A DNA stretch of 55,380 nucleotides from Nitrosomonas sp. (GCA_020852475.1 JADZAR010000097.1:1-55380); one strand, 5' to 3'. Shown: positions 1 through 10,384, numbered from the stretch's first letter. Notes: a model not told the origin generated them from the letters alone. Made by a program: numbers and translations.

Positions 1-285
1 GGATCAATCAAGCGTCATCATTTTTCTTCTAACAGATCCTCACACGGAAATTCAAAAGCGCATAGAAAACCGGGATCTATAGGTATGGCTCAAGATCCAG
101 GAAGAATATTTCCCGGAAAAAAAATGTCCGGACATTTGGGAAATGCAAAACGTACTATTCAAAATCTGGAAGTAATCAAAATAGATAAAGATAGAAATTT
201 ACTGTTAATAAAAGGTGCGGTTCCAGGGGCTAAGGGCGGCAAATTAATAATTTCTTCTAGCGTGAAATGTGAATCTAGAAGTTGA
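1..285 (+). CDS. rplC: 50S ribosomal protein L3, 3' part
   Basis: Large-subunit protein L3, an early assembly protein that reaches towards the peptidyl transferase centre. Only the last 94 residues are present because the reading frame is open to the window edge. The L3 signatures [28 protein letters not shown] and [13 protein letters not shown] are all visible. It is followed after 25 bases by rplD, as in the standard S10 operon, so rpsJ should lie upstream outside the window. Identification is secure; the N-terminal two thirds cannot be seen. Confidence 0.97.
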   Translation, partial: GSIKRHHFSSNRSSHGNSKAHRKPGSIGMAQDPGRIFPGKKMSGHLGNAKRTIQNLEVIKIDKDRNLLLIKGAVPGAKGGKLIISSSVKCESRS

Positions 286-310
286 AAATTATAAGTAAGG
301 TAGATAAGTA

Positions 311-931
311 ATGGAATTAAAGCTGATCAATGAACAGGGACAGGATATTGGTAAAATATCTGTTTCCGATTCTTTGTTTAATAGAAAATATAATGAAGCA
401 ATTGTTCACCAGATAGTCACCTCTTATCTATCTAACGCTAGAAGTGCTACAAGAGCGCAGAAAGATAGATCTGGCGTTGCAAAATCGAATCGGAAGCCAT
501 GGCGACAAAAAGGAAGTGGAAGAGCTAGAGCTGGTAGAGCTGCCAGTCCATTGTGGCGCGGTGGTGGGAAAATTTTTCCAAATACTCCTCAAGAGAATTA
601 CAAAAAGAAAATTAATAAAAAAATGTACCATGTAGGAATGAGTACAATCTTATCCAAGCTTGTGAGCGATGAGAGATTATCGATTGTTAATAACTTTGAT
701 GTAGAAACACACAAAACAAAAGATTTTAATGAGAAATTAAGAACACTTGGCTTGAAAAATCTACTTCTTATTACTGATGAGTTAAATGATAAGCTCTATC
801 TTTCATCTAGAAATCTACCAGATGTATTAGTTTTGGAGGCAAATAATATTGATCCGGTAAATCTCTTAAAATTTGAAAAAACACTTATAACTGCTAACAG
901 CATTAAGAAATTAGAGGAATTGTTTTTATGA
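311..931 (+). CDS. rplD: 50S ribosomal protein L4
   Basis: Large-subunit protein L4, which lines the exit tunnel and in enterobacteria also represses the S10 operon. At 206 residues it has the usual length. The extended tunnel loop is recognised by [15 protein letters not shown] and [10 protein letters not shown] near residues 62-92. The C-terminal half is lysine- and asparagine-rich, in keeping with the low GC of this region. Its stop overlaps the rplW start in ATGA, which suggests translational coupling. Whether L4-mediated autoregulation operates here cannot be judged, since the operon leader is outside the window. Confidence 0.97.
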   Translation: MELKLINEQGQDIGKISVSDSLFNRKYNEAIVHQIVTSYLSNARSATRAQKDRSGVAKSNRKPWRQKGSGRARAGRAASPLWRGGGKIFPNTPQENYKKKINKKMYHVGMSTILSKLVSDERLSIVNNFDVETHKTKDFNEKLRTLGLKNLLLITDELNDKLYLSSRNLPDVLVLEANNIDPVNLLKFEKTLITANSIKKLEELFL

Positions 932-1263
932 GTGAATCATTTAAAAATTTTGAACGATTGATGCAAGTAATTCTTGCTCCCTATGTTTCAGAAAAAGGAA
1001 CATTTATTGGTGAAGCTCATAATCAAACGATTTTCAAAGTGGCTCGTAATGCAACAAAAGCTGAAATTAAGGCTGCTATTGAATTGATCTGGAAAGAGCA
1101 AAAAATTAAAGTTGAAAAAGTCCAAACCATAAACGTTAAAGGCAAGAGAAAGAGGTTTGGCAGGTATTTAGGTAGTAGGGCCAATTGGAAAAAAGCAATT
1201 GTAAGTATCAAAGATGGACAGGAGTTAAGTTTTGCAAACTTATCAGGTTTGGGAGTTAAATAA
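928..1263 (+). CDS. rplW: 50S ribosomal protein L23
   Basis: L23 sits at the tunnel exit and docks trigger factor and SRP. The 111-residue product shows the family opening ([15 protein letters not shown]) and the loop [20 protein letters not shown]. It overlaps rplD by four bases and shares a TAATG with rplB, so three consecutive genes are translationally linked. Slightly longer than the ~100-residue E. coli protein, with the extra residues at the N terminus; an internal start at the second Met (residue 12) is possible but less favoured because the ATGA overlap fits the chosen start. Confidence 0.96.
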   Translation: MSESFKNFERLMQVILAPYVSEKGTFIGEAHNQTIFKVARNATKAEIKAAIELIWKEQKIKVEKVQTINVKGKRKRFGRYLGSRANWKKAIVSIKDGQELSFANLSGLGVK

Positions 1264-2096
1264 TGGCTCTTGTAAAACTTAGACCGACATCGCCGGGAAA
1301 GCGAGCAGTAGTACGGGTAGTTCAAGCTGATTTATATAAAGGTGAGCCTTTTAAAGGGTTGACGGAAAAACAAAATAGGAAATCAGGGAGAAACAATTCC
1401 GGAAAAATCACAATCCGACATCGAGGTGGTGGACACAAGCAGCATTATAGGAAAATTGATTTTAAACGAGATAAAGACGGTATAGCAGGTAAGGTGGAAC
1501 GTATTGAGTATGATCCAAATCGTACTGCCAATATTGCGCTGGTCTGTTACATGGATGGCGAACGTCGCTACATAATTGCTCCAAAAGGATTGAGACTGGG
1601 TGATGTTATTCATAATGGAAGTACAGCACAGATTAAGTTTGGAGATTCTTTGCAATTAAGAAATATTCCAGTTGGAACGATAGTTCACTGTATAGAGCTT
1701 TTACCAGAGAAAGGCGCTCAACTTGCTCGTTCAGCTGGTACATTTGCTCAATTTCAAGCTAGAGATGGCAATTATGCTTTACTAAAGCTTCGCTCAGGTG
1801 AGATAAGAAAGGTTCACATTAATTGTCGTGCAACCATCGGTGAAGTAAGTAATGCTGAACATAACTTGAAATCCATTGGTAAAGCTGGCGCTATGAGATG
1901 GCGCGGTATAAGGCCGACCGTCCGTGGAGTCGCGATGAATCCAATTGATCATCCGCATGGAGGGGGGGAAGGCCGAACTTCTGGCGGTCGACACCCGGTT
2001 AGTCCTTGGGGTATTCCGGCAAAAGGATATAGAACACGTGCTAATAAACGCACAGATTCTATGATTGTTAGGCATCGTTATTCGAAAAAAGGTTAG
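1263..2096 (+). CDS. rplB: 50S ribosomal protein L2
   Basis: L2 is a primary 23S rRNA binder required for subunit association and peptidyl transferase activity. The 277-residue product is full length and carries the very conserved C-terminal segment with [14 protein letters not shown] and HPVSPWG, which contains the histidine implicated in peptidyl transfer. The central [22 protein letters not shown] stretch is also typical. The start overlaps the rplW stop (TAATG). Nothing unusual apart from AT-rich codon use. Confidence 0.98.
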   Translation: MALVKLRPTSPGKRAVVRVVQADLYKGEPFKGLTEKQNRKSGRNNSGKITIRHRGGGHKQHYRKIDFKRDKDGIAGKVERIEYDPNRTANIALVCYMDGERRYIIAPKGLRLGDVIHNGSTAQIKFGDSLQLRNIPVGTIVHCIELLPEKGAQLARSAGTFAQFQARDGNYALLKLRSGEIRKVHINCRATIGEVSNAEHNLKSIGKAGAMRWRGIRPTVRGVAMNPIDHPHGGGEGRTSGGRHPVSPWGIPAKGYRTRANKRTDSMIVRHRYSKKG

Positions 2097-2099
2097 TTA

Positions 2100-2378
2100 A
2101 TGGCTAGATCAATTAAAAAAGGACCATTTGTTGATTCTCATCTATTATCAAAAATAGATAAAGCAATAGAAACGAATGACAAGCGTCCAATCAAAACATG
2201 GTCAAGACGCTCTACAGTATTGCCTAATTTTATTGGTTTAACTATATCAGTTCATAATGGTAGGCAACATATACCCATATTTATAACCGAAAATATGGTT
2301 GGGCATAAATTGGGAGAGTTTGCGATAACAAGAACCTTTAAAGGTCACGCAGCTGATAAGAAAACCGCGAAAAGATAG
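2100..2378 (+). CDS. rpsS: 30S ribosomal protein S19
   Basis: S19 is a head protein of the small subunit that forms a heterodimer with S13 near the A site. The 92-residue product has the invariant opening [13 protein letters not shown] and the C-terminal [16 protein letters not shown] block. Start ATG lies three bases after the rplB stop. Length and motifs match the family exactly. Confidence 0.97.
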   Translation: MARSIKKGPFVDSHLLSKIDKAIETNDKRPIKTWSRRSTVLPNFIGLTISVHNGRQHIPIFITENMVGHKLGEFAITRTFKGHAADKKTAKR

Positions 2379-2386
2379 GACATTAA

Positions 2387-2719
2387 ATGGAATCAACAGC
2401 TAAATTAAGAGGTGTTCGTTTATCGGCGCAAAAAGGGCGGTTGATAGCTGATCAAATTAGAGGCTTAAAAGTGGATAAAGCAATTAATTTGCTAGCATTT
2501 AACCCCAAAAGAGGGGCGGCTATAATAAAACAGCTATTAGAATCAGCAATCGCTAATGCTGAGCATAATGATGGCGCGGATGTGGATGAGCTGAAAGTTC
2601 AGAGTATATATGTTGATAGAGGAATTTTTATGCCAAGAACTAGTGCACGTGCTAAAGGAAGAGGTAATCGATTGATGAAACCAACATGTCATATAACGAT
2701 TACAGTAGCTAATAAATAA
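2387..2719 (+). CDS. rplV: 50S ribosomal protein L22
   Basis: L22 contributes a beta-hairpin to the exit-tunnel constriction, where macrolide-resistance changes map. The 110-residue product contains the helix pattern [20 protein letters not shown], the spacer [15 protein letters not shown], and the tunnel hairpin near [16 protein letters not shown] [14 protein letters not shown]. Spacing from rpsS is eight bases. The hairpin tip looks normal, with no obvious resistance deletion. Confidence 0.96.
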   Translation: MESTAKLRGVRLSAQKGRLIADQIRGLKVDKAINLLAFNPKRGAAIIKQLLESAIANAEHNDGADVDELKVQSIYVDRGIFMPRTSARAKGRGNRLMKPTCHITITVANK

Positions 2720-2753
2720 GAGCCAGAAACAAAATATCTTAAAGGCAGAATAA

Positions 2754-3530
2754 ATGGGTCAAAAAATACATCCAATTGGATTTCGTCTCTCGGTTCATAG
2801 GAACTGGCTTTCAAAATGGTATGCTAACAGCAATACATTTGCCTTAATGTTGAATGAAGATATAAAAGTTAGAGAATATCTATTCAAAAAACTTAAGCAT
2901 GCATCTGTCGGACGAGTTTTGATCGAGCGGCCATCCAAAAACGCGAGAATAACAATATTTAGTGCTCGACCGGGTGTGGTGATTGGAAAAAAAGGGGAAG
3001 ATATTGAAGCACTAAGAATCGAGTTACAAAAAAGAATGGGTGTACCGGTTCATGTTAATATCGAAGAAATAAGAAAGCCAGAATTAGATGCTCAACTGAT
3101 TGCTGACAATATTGCTCAACAACTTGAGAAAAGAATCATGTTTAGGCGTGCAATGAAGCGCGCAATGCAAAATGCAATGAGACTTGGTGCGCAAGGCATA
3201 AAAATTATGAGCTCTGGACGTCTTAATGGAATAGAAATAGCTCGAACAGAGTGGTATCGTGAAGGTAGAGTTCCGCTTCATACGATAAGAGCCAATCTCG
3301 ATTATGCAACTTCAGAAGCGCAAACAACTTATGGAATAATTGGAATTAAGGTCTGGATTTTTAAAGGTGAAGTTATCGGAAGAGAAAATTTATTATCTTC
3401 AACTAATACTGGCGAAGAATTAGACAAAAAAAAGACCACAAAGAAAGATAAGTTAAATTTTGAAATTTCGCAATTAGAGAACATGGGATTTACTAAAGAA
3501 TCTGGAGAAAGTGATGCTTCAACCAGCTAG
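2754..3530 (+). CDS. rpsC: 30S ribosomal protein S3
   Basis: S3 binds the head of the small subunit and, with S4 and S5, lines the mRNA entry tunnel where it acts in helicase activity. The product has 258 residues, about 25 longer than the E. coli protein. It opens with [12 protein letters not shown]. The KH-domain GxxG loop (IGKKGED) is at about residues 77-83. The extra length is a lysine-, glutamate- and serine-rich tail after residue ~215 that looks disordered. The last 17 bases overlap the rplP coding region, and the rplP ribosome binding site lies inside this tail. Confidence 0.97.
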   Translation: MGQKIHPIGFRLSVHRNWLSKWYANSNTFALMLNEDIKVREYLFKKLKHASVGRVLIERPSKNARITIFSARPGVVIGKKGEDIEALRIELQKRMGVPVHVNIEEIRKPELDAQLIADNIAQQLEKRIMFRRAMKRAMQNAMRLGAQGIKIMSSGRLNGIEIARTEWYREGRVPLHTIRANLDYATSEAQTTYGIIGIKVWIFKGEVIGRENLLSSTNTGEELDKKKTTKKDKLNFEISQLENMGFTKESGESDASTS

Positions 3531-3930
3531 AACTAAATACCGAAAACAGCAAAAGGGCCGAAATACAGGGATAGCAACAAGGGGTGCTAAAGTCAGTTTT
3601 GGTGAATTTGGGTTGAAAGCAGTAGAGCGTGGCAGAATAACAGCAAGGCAAATAGAGGCTGCTAGGCGTGCAATGACACGTCATATTAAGAGAGGTGGTC
3701 GAATATGGATTAGAATTTTTCCTGATAAGCCAATTTCGCATAAACCGGCAGAGGTTAGAATGGGTAAAGGAAAAGGCAGCCCTGAATATTTTGTTGCGGA
3801 GATAAAGCCAGGTAAAATGCTGTATGAAATGGATGGGGTTAATGAAACGTTGGCTAGAGAAGCATTCAGACTTGCTGCGGCTAAACTTCCAATTAAAACA
3901 ACATTTATTATAAGACAACTTGGTGGCTAA
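3514..3930 (+). CDS. rplP: 50S ribosomal protein L16
   Basis: L16 helps position tRNA at the A site. The product opens with [19 protein letters not shown], the canonical L16 N terminus, which fixes the start at this ATG and not the GTG three bases upstream. GGAG at 3504-3507 gives a suitable spacing of six bases. The conserved [21 protein letters not shown] is near residue 80. It overlaps the end of rpsC by 17 bases, so the two are probably translationally coupled. Confidence 0.97.
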   Translation: MLQPARTKYRKQQKGRNTGIATRGAKVSFGEFGLKAVERGRITARQIEAARRAMTRHIKRGGRIWIRIFPDKPISHKPAEVRMGKGKGSPEYFVAEIKPGKMLYEMDGVNETLAREAFRLAAAKLPIKTTFIIRQLGG

Positions 3931-3932
3931 GA

Positions 3933-4124
3933 ATGAATGTCAAAGAATTGAGAAACATGACTTTAGTCGATTTGAATAAAGAATTACAAGAATTATTGAA
4001 AATTCAATTCAGTATTAGAATGCAACTTGCGACGCAACAAATAACAAATACAAATCAATTAAGCCGGAATCGACGCAACATAGCTAGAATCAAAACACTA
4101 ATTACCGAAAAATCAACAGTATGA
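3933..4124 (+). CDS. rpmC: 50S ribosomal protein L29
   Basis: L29 is a small helical protein next to L23 at the tunnel exit. The 63-residue product shows the family pattern: [18 protein letters not shown], then a long amphipathic helix, then the C-terminal [14 protein letters not shown]. The stop overlaps the rpsQ start in ATGA. Divergent in the central part but unmistakable by context and ends. Confidence 0.95.
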   Translation: MNVKELRNMTLVDLNKELQELLKIQFSIRMQLATQQITNTNQLSRNRRNIARIKTLITEKSTV

Positions 4125-4378
4125 TGAATAATCAAAGCTTTAAGCGTACGTTTACAGGAAAAGTCACTAGCAATAAAGCAGATAAAACTCTGACAGTTTT
4201 AGTAAATCGAAGAGTAAAACATTCTTTATATGGAAAAATAGTTACACGTTCAAAGAAGTATCATGTGCATGATGAGAATAATCAAGGTAATATAGGCGAT
4301 ATTGTGCTGATTGAGGAAACTAGACCTATATCAAAGACTAAGACATGGCGTCTAGTCAGAGTTAATGTAGTTGCTTAA
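4121..4378 (+). CDS. rpsQ: 30S ribosomal protein S17
   Basis: S17 is an OB-fold primary 16S rRNA binder. The 85-residue product carries [20 protein letters not shown] and the [22 protein letters not shown] block. It is the last gene of the S10 group. Two ATG codons in tandem (4121 and 4124) are possible starts; the first overlaps the rpmC stop. A promoter-like sequence begins two bases after the stop codon, followed by a 160-base gap, which marks the S10/spc operon border. Confidence 0.96.
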   Translation: MMNNQSFKRTFTGKVTSNKADKTLTVLVNRRVKHSLYGKIVTRSKKYHVHDENNQGNIGDIVLIEETRPISKTKTWRLVRVNVVA

Positions 4379-4379
4379 A

Positions 4380-4408
4380 TTGATAAATTTAAATTATTGA
4401 AGTATACT
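4380..4408 (+). promoter_or_regulatory. Predicted spc-operon promoter (sigma-70 type)
   Basis: TTGATA at 4380-4385 and TATACT at 4403-4408 are separated by exactly 17 bases; each differs from the sigma-70 consensus at one position. The site starts two bases after the rpsQ stop, inside the only long gap of the cluster, and would start transcription near 4415, giving a leader of about 125 bases before rplN. E. coli has its spc promoter at the same gene boundary. The prediction rests on sequence and position only. Confidence 0.75.
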
Positions 4409-4538
4409 GCTCAGCTTTATGAAAAATTTATGGCAGAAAGCTCTCGCATAAATGAACATTTTGGTATAAGAAAATTAGTGGAATGTTATGGACGCCAATA
4501 AGAATAATATTGATAAAAAATAAAAAAGTGAGTAATAG

Positions 4539-4907
4539 ATGATACAGATGCAGTCAATATTAAAAGTTGCTGACAATACTGGTGCGCGATCAGTTATGTG
4601 CATAAAAGTATTAGGTGGATCCAAGCGAAGTTATGCTACTGTAGGAGATGTTATAAAAGTAAGTATTAAAGACGCGGCGCCTCGTGGAAAAGTAAAAAAA
4701 GGTGATGTGTATAATGCAGTAATAGTTAGAACGGCTAAAGGAATACGAAGAATGGATGGTTCGCTGATAAAATTTGATGGTAATGCGGCTGTACTTCTGA
4801 ATACAAAGCTTGAGCCAATTGGAACACGTATTTTTGGTCCGGTGACGCGTGAATTGAGGGGGGCAAAATTTATGAAGATAGTCTCGCTTGCTCCCGAAGT
4901 TTTGTAA
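4539..4907 (+). CDS. rplN: 50S ribosomal protein L14
   Basis: L14 forms part of the intersubunit bridge to 16S rRNA and contacts L19. The 122-residue product has the standard length and start ([17 protein letters not shown]) and the conserved [18 protein letters not shown] segment. It is the first gene of the spc group and is preceded by a leader of ~125 bases from the predicted promoter. Confidence 0.97.
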   Translation: MIQMQSILKVADNTGARSVMCIKVLGGSKRSYATVGDVIKVSIKDAAPRGKVKKGDVYNAVIVRTAKGIRRMDGSLIKFDGNAAVLLNTKLEPIGTRIFGPVTRELRGAKFMKIVSLAPEVL

Positions 4908-4924
4908 ATAAAGATTATATTAAG

Positions 4925-5236
4925 ATGAGAAAAATTAAAAAAGGTGATGATGTTGTTGTGCTATCTGGAAAAGATAAAGGTAAGCGTGGATCGGTTGTTA
5001 GGATAGTTAATAAAAATTATGCGCAGATACAAAATGTAAATGTGCAAAGAAAACATCAGAAACCTAATCCAAGCAACGGAACAACGGGCGGAATTATAAC
5101 TGTCAATATGCCTGTTCATTTGTCAAATGTTGCCATATTTAATTCTTCGAAAAACAAACACGATCGTGTGGGATTCAATATAGATTCTGAAGGTAATAAA
5201 ACTAGAATTTTTAGATCAACTGCTGAAAAAATATAA
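4925..5236 (+). CDS. rplX: 50S ribosomal protein L24
   Basis: L24 is an assembly-initiating protein with a KOW fold. The KOW motif (KKGDDVVVLSGKDKGKRGSV) occupies residues ~5-25, followed by the NVQRKHQKPNP loop. At 103 residues it has the usual length. The start lies 17 bases after rplN. Confidence 0.96.
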   Translation: MRKIKKGDDVVVLSGKDKGKRGSVVRIVNKNYAQIQNVNVQRKHQKPNPSNGTTGGIITVNMPVHLSNVAIFNSSKNKHDRVGFNIDSEGNKTRIFRSTAEKI

Positions 5237-5250
5237 TATAAAAAGAATCG

Positions 5251-5790
5251 ATGAGCCGCTTAAAAGAAATATACATTAAAAAAATTACGCCCTCTTTGTT
5301 GCAGAAGTTTGCCTATAAATCTATCATGGAAGTTCCAAAAATAATTAAAATTACTGTTAATATGGGACTCGGTGAAGCAACTTCAGATAAAAAGATTATT
5401 GAGCATGCGGTAACTGATTTAAAAAAAATTAGTGGTCAAAAGCCAATCGTAACGACTGCACGTAAATCTATTGCTACATTCAAAGTTCGCGAAGGCTATC
5501 CTATTGGATGCATGGTCACTTTGAGAGGTGGAAGAATGTATGATTTTTTGGATCGCCTAATTTCTATTGCTATCCCACGAATAAGAGATTTTCGTGGTAT
5601 TTCATCTAAATCTTTTGACGGTAGAGGAAACTATAATTTAGGAATTAAAGAACAAATAATCTTTCCTGAAATAGAATACGATAAAATTGATACGTTACGC
5701 GGAATGAATATTTCAATAACGACTTCGGCTAAAAGTGACGAGGAAGCGCGAACTCTACTTCAGGCATTTAATTTCCCTTTTAAAAATTAA
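5251..5790 (+). CDS. rplE: 50S ribosomal protein L5
   Basis: L5 binds 5S rRNA and contacts the P-site tRNA and S13. The 179-residue product contains [16 protein letters not shown] sequence ([16 protein letters not shown]) and the hallmark [20 protein letters not shown] with [11 protein letters not shown], around residues 65-95. Full length and ordinary. Confidence 0.97.
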   Translation: MSRLKEIYIKKITPSLLQKFAYKSIMEVPKIIKITVNMGLGEATSDKKIIEHAVTDLKKISGQKPIVTTARKSIATFKVREGYPIGCMVTLRGGRMYDFLDRLISIAIPRIRDFRGISSKSFDGRGNYNLGIKEQIIFPEIEYDKIDTLRGMNISITTSAKSDEEARTLLQAFNFPFKN

Positions 5791-5794
5791 CATT

Positions 5795-6100
5795 ATGGCA
5801 AAACTTTCGATTATCAATAGAAATTTAAAGCGACAGAAAACTGTTTTAAAATATTCAAATACTAGAAAGAAATTGCTGGCAATCATTAATGATTATTCTT
5901 TATTGGAAGAAGATAGATTTGAAGCTCGCTTGAAACTGCAAGCACTGCCTAGAAATTCAAGCCCTGTTCGTTTGCGAAATCGCTGTACATTAACGGGTAG
6001 GTCTCGAGGAGTATACGCTAAGTTCGGGCTCGGAAGAATAAAGTTACGCGAAATTGCAATGAGCGGAAAAATACCGGGAATAACAAAAGCAAGTTGGTAA
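5795..6100 (+). CDS. rpsN: 30S ribosomal protein S14 (zinc-free form)
   Basis: S14 lies in the head of the small subunit. The 101-residue product starts [13 protein letters not shown] and ends with the conserved [19 protein letters not shown] and [11 protein letters not shown]. It lacks the CxxC pairs of the short zinc-binding type, so it is the long C-minus form. A longer in-frame extension upstream would run into rplE and has no family support; the start chosen is five bases after the rplE stop. Confidence 0.97.
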   Translation: MAKLSIINRNLKRQKTVLKYSNTRKKLLAIINDYSLLEEDRFEARLKLQALPRNSSPVRLRNRCTLTGRSRGVYAKFGLGRIKLREIAMSGKIPGITKASW

Positions 6101-6124
6101 TTATATTTATAAACAGGATGTAAC

Positions 6125-6520
6125 ATGAGCTTAAGTGACCCTATAGCTGATATGCTGACACGAATAAGAAATGCTCAAATGGCTAAAAAAGAAAGCGTTT
6201 CTATGCCTTTTTCTAAAATAAAATATTCTATAGCATCTGTATTAAAAGATGAAGGATATATCGATTCATTCCAGACATTGATTAATCAGAATGTATCGAT
6301 TATTCAAATTAATTTGAAATATTATTCTGGATCTCCTGTAATTGAATCAATCAAACGCGTGAGTAAACCCGGGATGCGTATCTATAAATCAGTTTCAAAT
6401 TTGCAGGAAGTTTTAGGTGGCATGGGAATCTCAATTGTGTCTACTTCTAAAGGTATTATGACCGGAAGAAAAGCAAAAAAAATGGGTATTGGTGGTGAAG
6501 TTATTTGTGAAGTAGTTTAA
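6125..6520 (+). CDS. rpsH: 30S ribosomal protein S8
   Basis: S8 binds the central domain of 16S rRNA; in E. coli it also represses the spc operon. The 131-residue product opens with [17 protein letters not shown] and ends with [26 protein letters not shown], both diagnostic. No separate S8 target site was identified near rplE in this window. Confidence 0.97.
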   Translation: MSLSDPIADMLTRIRNAQMAKKESVSMPFSKIKYSIASVLKDEGYIDSFQTLINQNVSIIQINLKYYSGSPVIESIKRVSKPGMRIYKSVSNLQEVLGGMGISIVSTSKGIMTGRKAKKMGIGGEVICEVV

Positions 6521-6553
6521 TTGAAAGAGTGCGAATTTAAGGAACCAGTTTAA

Positions 6554-7087
6554 ATGTCACGAATTAGTAATAATCCCATAAGTATTCCGCCTGAAGTTAA
6601 AATTGAAATACAAGCAACGGGCATACAAGTAAAAGGGCCTAAAGGACATCTATTCCAGCCTGTCAGTACTAATTTAGGATTAATTGAAGACAACAATACT
6701 ATTAGAGTTGAAGTTAAAGAAAGTACGCAGGAAAATAAGGCGCTGTCGGGTACGGTGCGTTCTTTAATTTCGAATATGGTAAAAGGTGTTTCTGTTGGTT
6801 TCGAAAAGAAGCTTATTCTGGTTGGCGTTGGCTATCGGGCTCAGATTAATGGAAATGTCTTAAATTTGAGCTTAGGATATTCTCATTCCATAAATTATCC
6901 TATACCTACTGATATAAGCGTAGAATTGCCAACCCAAACGGAGATATCTATCAAAGGTATTGATAAGCAAAAAGTCGGACAGATTGCTGCTGACATAAGG
7001 TCTTTTAGAAGGCCTGAGCCTTATAAAGGTAAGGGTGTGCGCTATTCTGATGAAATAATTAAATTGAAAGAAACTAAAAAGAAATAA
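6554..7087 (+). CDS. rplF: 50S ribosomal protein L6
   Basis: L6 is located near the factor-binding site of the large subunit. The 177-residue product opens with MSRISNNPISIP and has the conserved GVGYRAQINGNVLNLSLGYSH and C-terminal RRPEPYKGKGVRYSDE. Both L6 repeats appear intact. Upstream spacing is 33 bases. Confidence 0.97.
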   Translation: MSRISNNPISIPPEVKIEIQATGIQVKGPKGHLFQPVSTNLGLIEDNNTIRVEVKESTQENKALSGTVRSLISNMVKGVSVGFEKKLILVGVGYRAQINGNVLNLSLGYSHSINYPIPTDISVELPTQTEISIKGIDKQKVGQIAADIRSFRRPEPYKGKGVRYSDEIIKLKETKKK

Positions 7088-7102
7088 AACTTAATTTTCA
7101 CA

Positions 7103-7459
7103 ATGAAAAATTTAAAATTAAAAAGACTAAATCGTGCAAAAAAAACTAGAAAAAAAATACAAGAACTAGGAGTTCTGCGTTTAACAATTAGTCGAACAAA
7201 TAATCATATATATGCTCAAATTATTGATGATTCAAAACGAGTTACGATAACTAGTGCATCATCAATTGAGCCAGAGATTAAAAGCCAAATAAAATTTGGA
7301 AGCAATATTTCATCAGCAGTAATAATAGGAAAACGAATTGCCGAAAAAGCAAAAAATTTGGGTATAAGTGAAATTGCTTTTGATCGATCTGGATATCAAT
7401 ATCATGGAAGAGTTAAAGCATTGGCTGAATCAGCTAGAACTAACGGATTAAAATTCTAA
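7103..7459 (+). CDS. rplR: 50S ribosomal protein L18
   Basis: L18 mediates 5S rRNA attachment to the large subunit. The 118-residue product shows the arginine/lysine-rich N-terminal tail followed by [19 protein letters not shown] and ends with the near-invariant [17 protein letters not shown]. The N-terminal tail is lysine-rich instead of arginine-rich, consistent with the low GC here. Confidence 0.96.
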   Translation: MKNLKLKRLNRAKKTRKKIQELGVLRLTISRTNNHIYAQIIDDSKRVTITSASSIEPEIKSQIKFGSNISSAVIIGKRIAEKAKNLGISEIAFDRSGYQYHGRVKALAESARTNGLKF

Positions 7460-7477
7460 TTATATTTAAACAACACT

Positions 7478-8011
7478 ATGGCCAACAAATCAATTAACAA
7501 AGATGGTGCGATAACAGATACAAATTTCGACGACTTAAAAGAAAAATTGGTTTCCATCAATAGAGTTACTAAAGTTGTGAAGGGTGGCAGAATTTTGGGA
7601 TTCGCTGCACTTACAGTAGTAGGCGATGGAGACGGCGGTGTTGGTATGGGTAAAGGAAAGGCTAGAGAAGTTCCGGTGGCAGTGCAAAAAGCTATGGATG
7701 AAGCAAGACGTTCATTAATCAAGATCAAGTTAAAGAATGGAACCATCTATCATCCAATCATTGGTAGGCATGGAGCAGCAAAAGTTTATATGCAACCGGC
7801 GCCGGATGGGACAGGAATCATAGCAGGAGGTCCTATGAGAGCGATTTTTGAAGTAATGGGTATGCAGAATATTTTAGCCAAGTGTATAGGATCAACAAAT
7901 CCATACAATGTGGTGCGGGCTACGTTGCACGGTTTGTCGTCCATGAATACTCCCTCTATGATAGCAGCAAAGCGTAGCAAAACAGTTAATGAAATTTTGG
8001 ATATAGACTAA
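7478..8011 (+). CDS. rpsE: 30S ribosomal protein S5
   Basis: S5 acts in decoding fidelity and the mRNA entry helicase; spectinomycin-resistance changes map to its loop. The 177-residue product has the loop [13 protein letters not shown] and the segment [19 protein letters not shown], plus the C-terminal [13 protein letters not shown]. The spectinomycin loop has no deletion. Confidence 0.97.
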   Translation: MANKSINKDGAITDTNFDDLKEKLVSINRVTKVVKGGRILGFAALTVVGDGDGGVGMGKGKAREVPVAVQKAMDEARRSLIKIKLKNGTIYHPIIGRHGAAKVYMQPAPDGTGIIAGGPMRAIFEVMGMQNILAKCIGSTNPYNVVRATLHGLSSMNTPSMIAAKRSKTVNEILDID

Positions 8012-8012
8012 T

Positions 8013-8201
8013 ATGGTTAATGAATCAGAAAAAACGATTAAAGTAACTCTGGTTAGAAGCTTGATTGGCACTAAAAATAAGCATCGATCTATTGTGAAGG
8101 GCTTGGGATTAAAAAAAATTAACAGCACAGCGAAATTAAAGAATACAAATTCAGTGCAAGGTATGATCAGAAAAGTTAATTATCTTATTACGTGTGAATG
8201 A
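8013..8201 (+). CDS. rpmD: 50S ribosomal protein L30
   Basis: Small L30 protein of the large subunit. The 62-residue product contains [25 protein letters not shown], split here as TLVRSLIGT and [13 protein letters not shown], followed by the typical [14 protein letters not shown]. It starts one base after rpsE and overlaps rplO by four bases. Confidence 0.95.
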   Translation: MVNESEKTIKVTLVRSLIGTKNKHRSIVKGLGLKKINSTAKLKNTNSVQGMIRKVNYLITCE

Positions 8202-8632
8202 TTATGTTTCTCAATAGTATAAAAAGCGCTGTCGGATCTGTCAAAATAAAAAAGAGATTGGGTCGCGGAATTGGTAGCGGCACAGGAAAGACTGCTGGAA
8301 GAGGTCATAAAGGACAGAAATCAAGATCAGGTGGTTTTCATAAAGTAGGTTTTGAAGGTGGGCAAATGCCTTTATATAGACGTTTACCGAAGCGTGGTTT
8401 CAAAAACTTTCAAGCCGACTATAAAAAATCTTTAAGACTGAGCGATTTGTCATTAATTGATGAGCCAACAATAACTATTGAAACCTTGAAGCGAAATAAT
8501 TTGATTCCTGGTTATGTTAATTCCGTAAAAATCTATCTTTCAGCCAATACAACTCTAGGCAAGAGTATATCATTGCAAGGCATTAGCGTAACTAAAGGCG
8601 TTAAGGAACTAATTCAAGTTGATGCTGTTTAG
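8198..8632 (+). CDS. rplO: 50S ribosomal protein L15
   Basis: L15 is an assembly protein of the large subunit. The 144-residue product has the glycine-rich [20 protein letters not shown] and [26 protein letters not shown]. The first ATG overlaps the rpmD stop; a second ATG two codons later is an alternative start. Confidence 0.96.
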   Translation: MIMFLNSIKSAVGSVKIKKRLGRGIGSGTGKTAGRGHKGQKSRSGGFHKVGFEGGQMPLYRRLPKRGFKNFQADYKKSLRLSDLSLIDEPTITIETLKRNNLIPGYVNSVKIYLSANTTLGKSISLQGISVTKGVKELIQVDAV

Positions 8633-8658
8633 CAACTCAAAATTCACAAAGGAATAAA

Positions 8659-9990
8659 TTGGCTACAAGAGGATTTACCCATAAACCAGTAGATCGTTTT
8701 GCTGATCTGAAACGTAGACTGTGGTTTTTACTTTTAGCTTTAATAGTTTATAGAATTGGAGCGCATGTACCAGTTCCCGGAATTGATCCTGATATCTTGA
8801 AAGATTTATTTGATTCTCAACAAGGTGGTGTGTTGGGAATGTTTAATATGTTTTCCGGTGGAGCTTTGTCGCGTTTTTCGATATTTGCACTTGGCATTAT
8901 GCCGTATATATCCGCGTCGATTATAATGCAGCTCGGAACTGTTGCTATTCCTTATTTGGAAGCTCTAAAGAAAGAAGGTGAAAGTGGTAGAAGAAAAATC
9001 ACACAATATACACGATATGGTACCCTGCTTCTAGCATTAGTACAAAGCTATGGAATATCGATTGCTTTACAAGCACAGACAGGTTTAGTTATAAATCCTG
9101 GCTCCATGTTCATTATTACTACGGTTATTACACTGGTGACCGGTACAATTTTTTTAATGTGGCTGGGTGAACAGATTACAGAACGTGGTATAGGTAATGG
9201 TATTTCATTAATCATCTTTGCTGGAATTGCTGCAGGATTGCCGAGCGCCATCGGAGGAACTTTGGATTTAGTCAGTACCGGATCTATGCACTTTTTGGTA
9301 GCACTTTTTATATTTGTTGCTGCGACAATTGTTACAGCCTTTGTGGTATTCGTAGAAAAAGGACAACGCCGTATTCTTGTAAACTATGCTAAAAGGCAAG
9401 TTGGACAAAAAGTATACGGCGGACAAAGTTCTCATTTGCCTTTGAAGCTTAATATGGCCGGAGTAATACCTCCGATATTTGCCTCTAGTATCATATTATT
9501 TCCCGCAACTTTAGCTGGTTGGTTTGCAACCGGAGATTCTATGGTTTGGTTAAGAGACTTAAGCGCATCTCTTTCGCCAGGGCAGCCTTTATACGTTTTT
9601 CTTTATGCTGCGATGATAATCTTTTTTTGCTTTTTTTATACAGCACTCGTTTTTAATCCTAAAGAGACTTCAGATAATTTAAAAAAGAGTGGTGCATTTA
9701 TACCTGGAATAAGACCAGGTGATCAAACATCGCGTTATATAGAAAAAATAATGTTGAGACTTACTTTGACGGGTTCTGTTTATGTAACGTTAGTATGTTT
9801 GCTTCCGGAGTTTTTGATATTGCAGTGGAATGTCCCATTTTATTTTGGTGGCACATCTTTACTTATAATTGTTATTGTTACAATGGATTTTATGACACAA
9901 GTACAATCGCATGTCATGTCATCGCAATATGATAGTTTGTTAAAAAAAGCAAATTTAAAAGGCAGTAACAATCGTTTAACTGCGAGATAA
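8659..9990 (+). CDS. secY: Protein translocase subunit SecY
   Basis: Channel-forming subunit of the SecYEG translocon in the inner membrane. The 443-residue product has ten hydrophobic segments, the opening [13 protein letters not shown], the plug region with [25 protein letters not shown], and the cytosolic loop [14 protein letters not shown]. Translation starts at TTG, preceded by AAAGGAATAAA (8648-8658); no ATG is suitably placed. It belongs to the spc operon. A TTG start may keep expression below that of the ribosomal genes. Confidence 0.97.
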   Translation: MATRGFTHKPVDRFADLKRRLWFLLLALIVYRIGAHVPVPGIDPDILKDLFDSQQGGVLGMFNMFSGGALSRFSIFALGIMPYISASIIMQLGTVAIPYLEALKKEGESGRRKITQYTRYGTLLLALVQSYGISIALQAQTGLVINPGSMFIITTVITLVTGTIFLMWLGEQITERGIGNGISLIIFAGIAAGLPSAIGGTLDLVSTGSMHFLVALFIFVAATIVTAFVVFVEKGQRRILVNYAKRQVGQKVYGGQSSHLPLKLNMAGVIPPIFASSIILFPATLAGWFATGDSMVWLRDLSASLSPGQPLYVFLYAAMIIFFCFFYTALVFNPKETSDNLKKSGAFIPGIRPGDQTSRYIEKIMLRLTLTGSVYVTLVCLLPEFLILQWNVPFYFGGTSLLIIVIVTMDFMTQVQSHVMSSQYDSLLKKANLKGSNNRLTAR

Positions 9991-9998
9991 TTAATTGC

Positions 9999-10217
9999 AT
10001 GGCTAAAGAAGAAACTATTCAGATGCAAGGGGAAGTGCTGGAAACGTTACCTAATGCAACTTTCAAAGTAAAATTGGAGAACGGTCACATCGTTCTTGGT
10101 CATATTTCGGGTAAAATGAGAATGCATTACATACGAATATTGCCTGGTGATAAAGTAACCGTGGATCTTACTCCATATGATCTTACACGTGCACGTATAA
10201 CATTTAGAGCAAAATAA
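9999..10217 (+). CDS. infA: Translation initiation factor IF-1
   Basis: IF-1 blocks the A site of the 30S subunit during initiation. The 72-residue OB-fold protein contains [21 protein letters not shown], split as [12 protein letters not shown] and VKLENG, then [19 protein letters not shown] and the C-terminal [11 protein letters not shown]. Location between secY and rpmJ is typical of betaproteobacteria and Firmicutes, unlike E. coli, where infA is elsewhere. Confidence 0.97.
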   Translation: MAKEETIQMQGEVLETLPNATFKVKLENGHIVLGHISGKMRMHYIRILPGDKVTVDLTPYDLTRARITFRAK

Positions 10218-10250
10218 CTTTTTAAATTAATTTAGTATTTCTTAGAATAT

Positions 10251-10364
10251 ATGAAAGTAATGGCCTCAGTAAAGCGAATTTGCAGAAATTGCAAAATAAT
10301 AAAGCGTAATAGAATTATTAGAGTAATTTGCATTGACCCTCGACATAAACAACGACAAGGCTAG
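10251..10364 (+). CDS. rpmJ: 50S ribosomal protein L36 (zinc-binding form)
   Basis: A 37-codon gene. Translation gives [15 protein letters not shown] at the start and DPRHKQRQG at the end, the L36 pattern. Cysteines 11, 14 and 27 and histidine 32 form the expected zinc site, so this is the C-plus form. It closes the spc group, between infA and rpsM. No strong ribosome binding site is visible upstream, suggesting coupled or leaderless-like re-initiation. Confidence 0.95.
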   Translation: MKVMASVKRICRNCKIIKRNRIIRVICIDPRHKQRQG

Positions 10365-10384
10365 GCCAACCTAGATAAAATATT

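Noticed and set aside
5735-5794. Upstream in-frame extension of rpsN
   Set aside because: It overlaps rplE and encodes residues not found in S14; the conserved start is MAKLSII at 5795.
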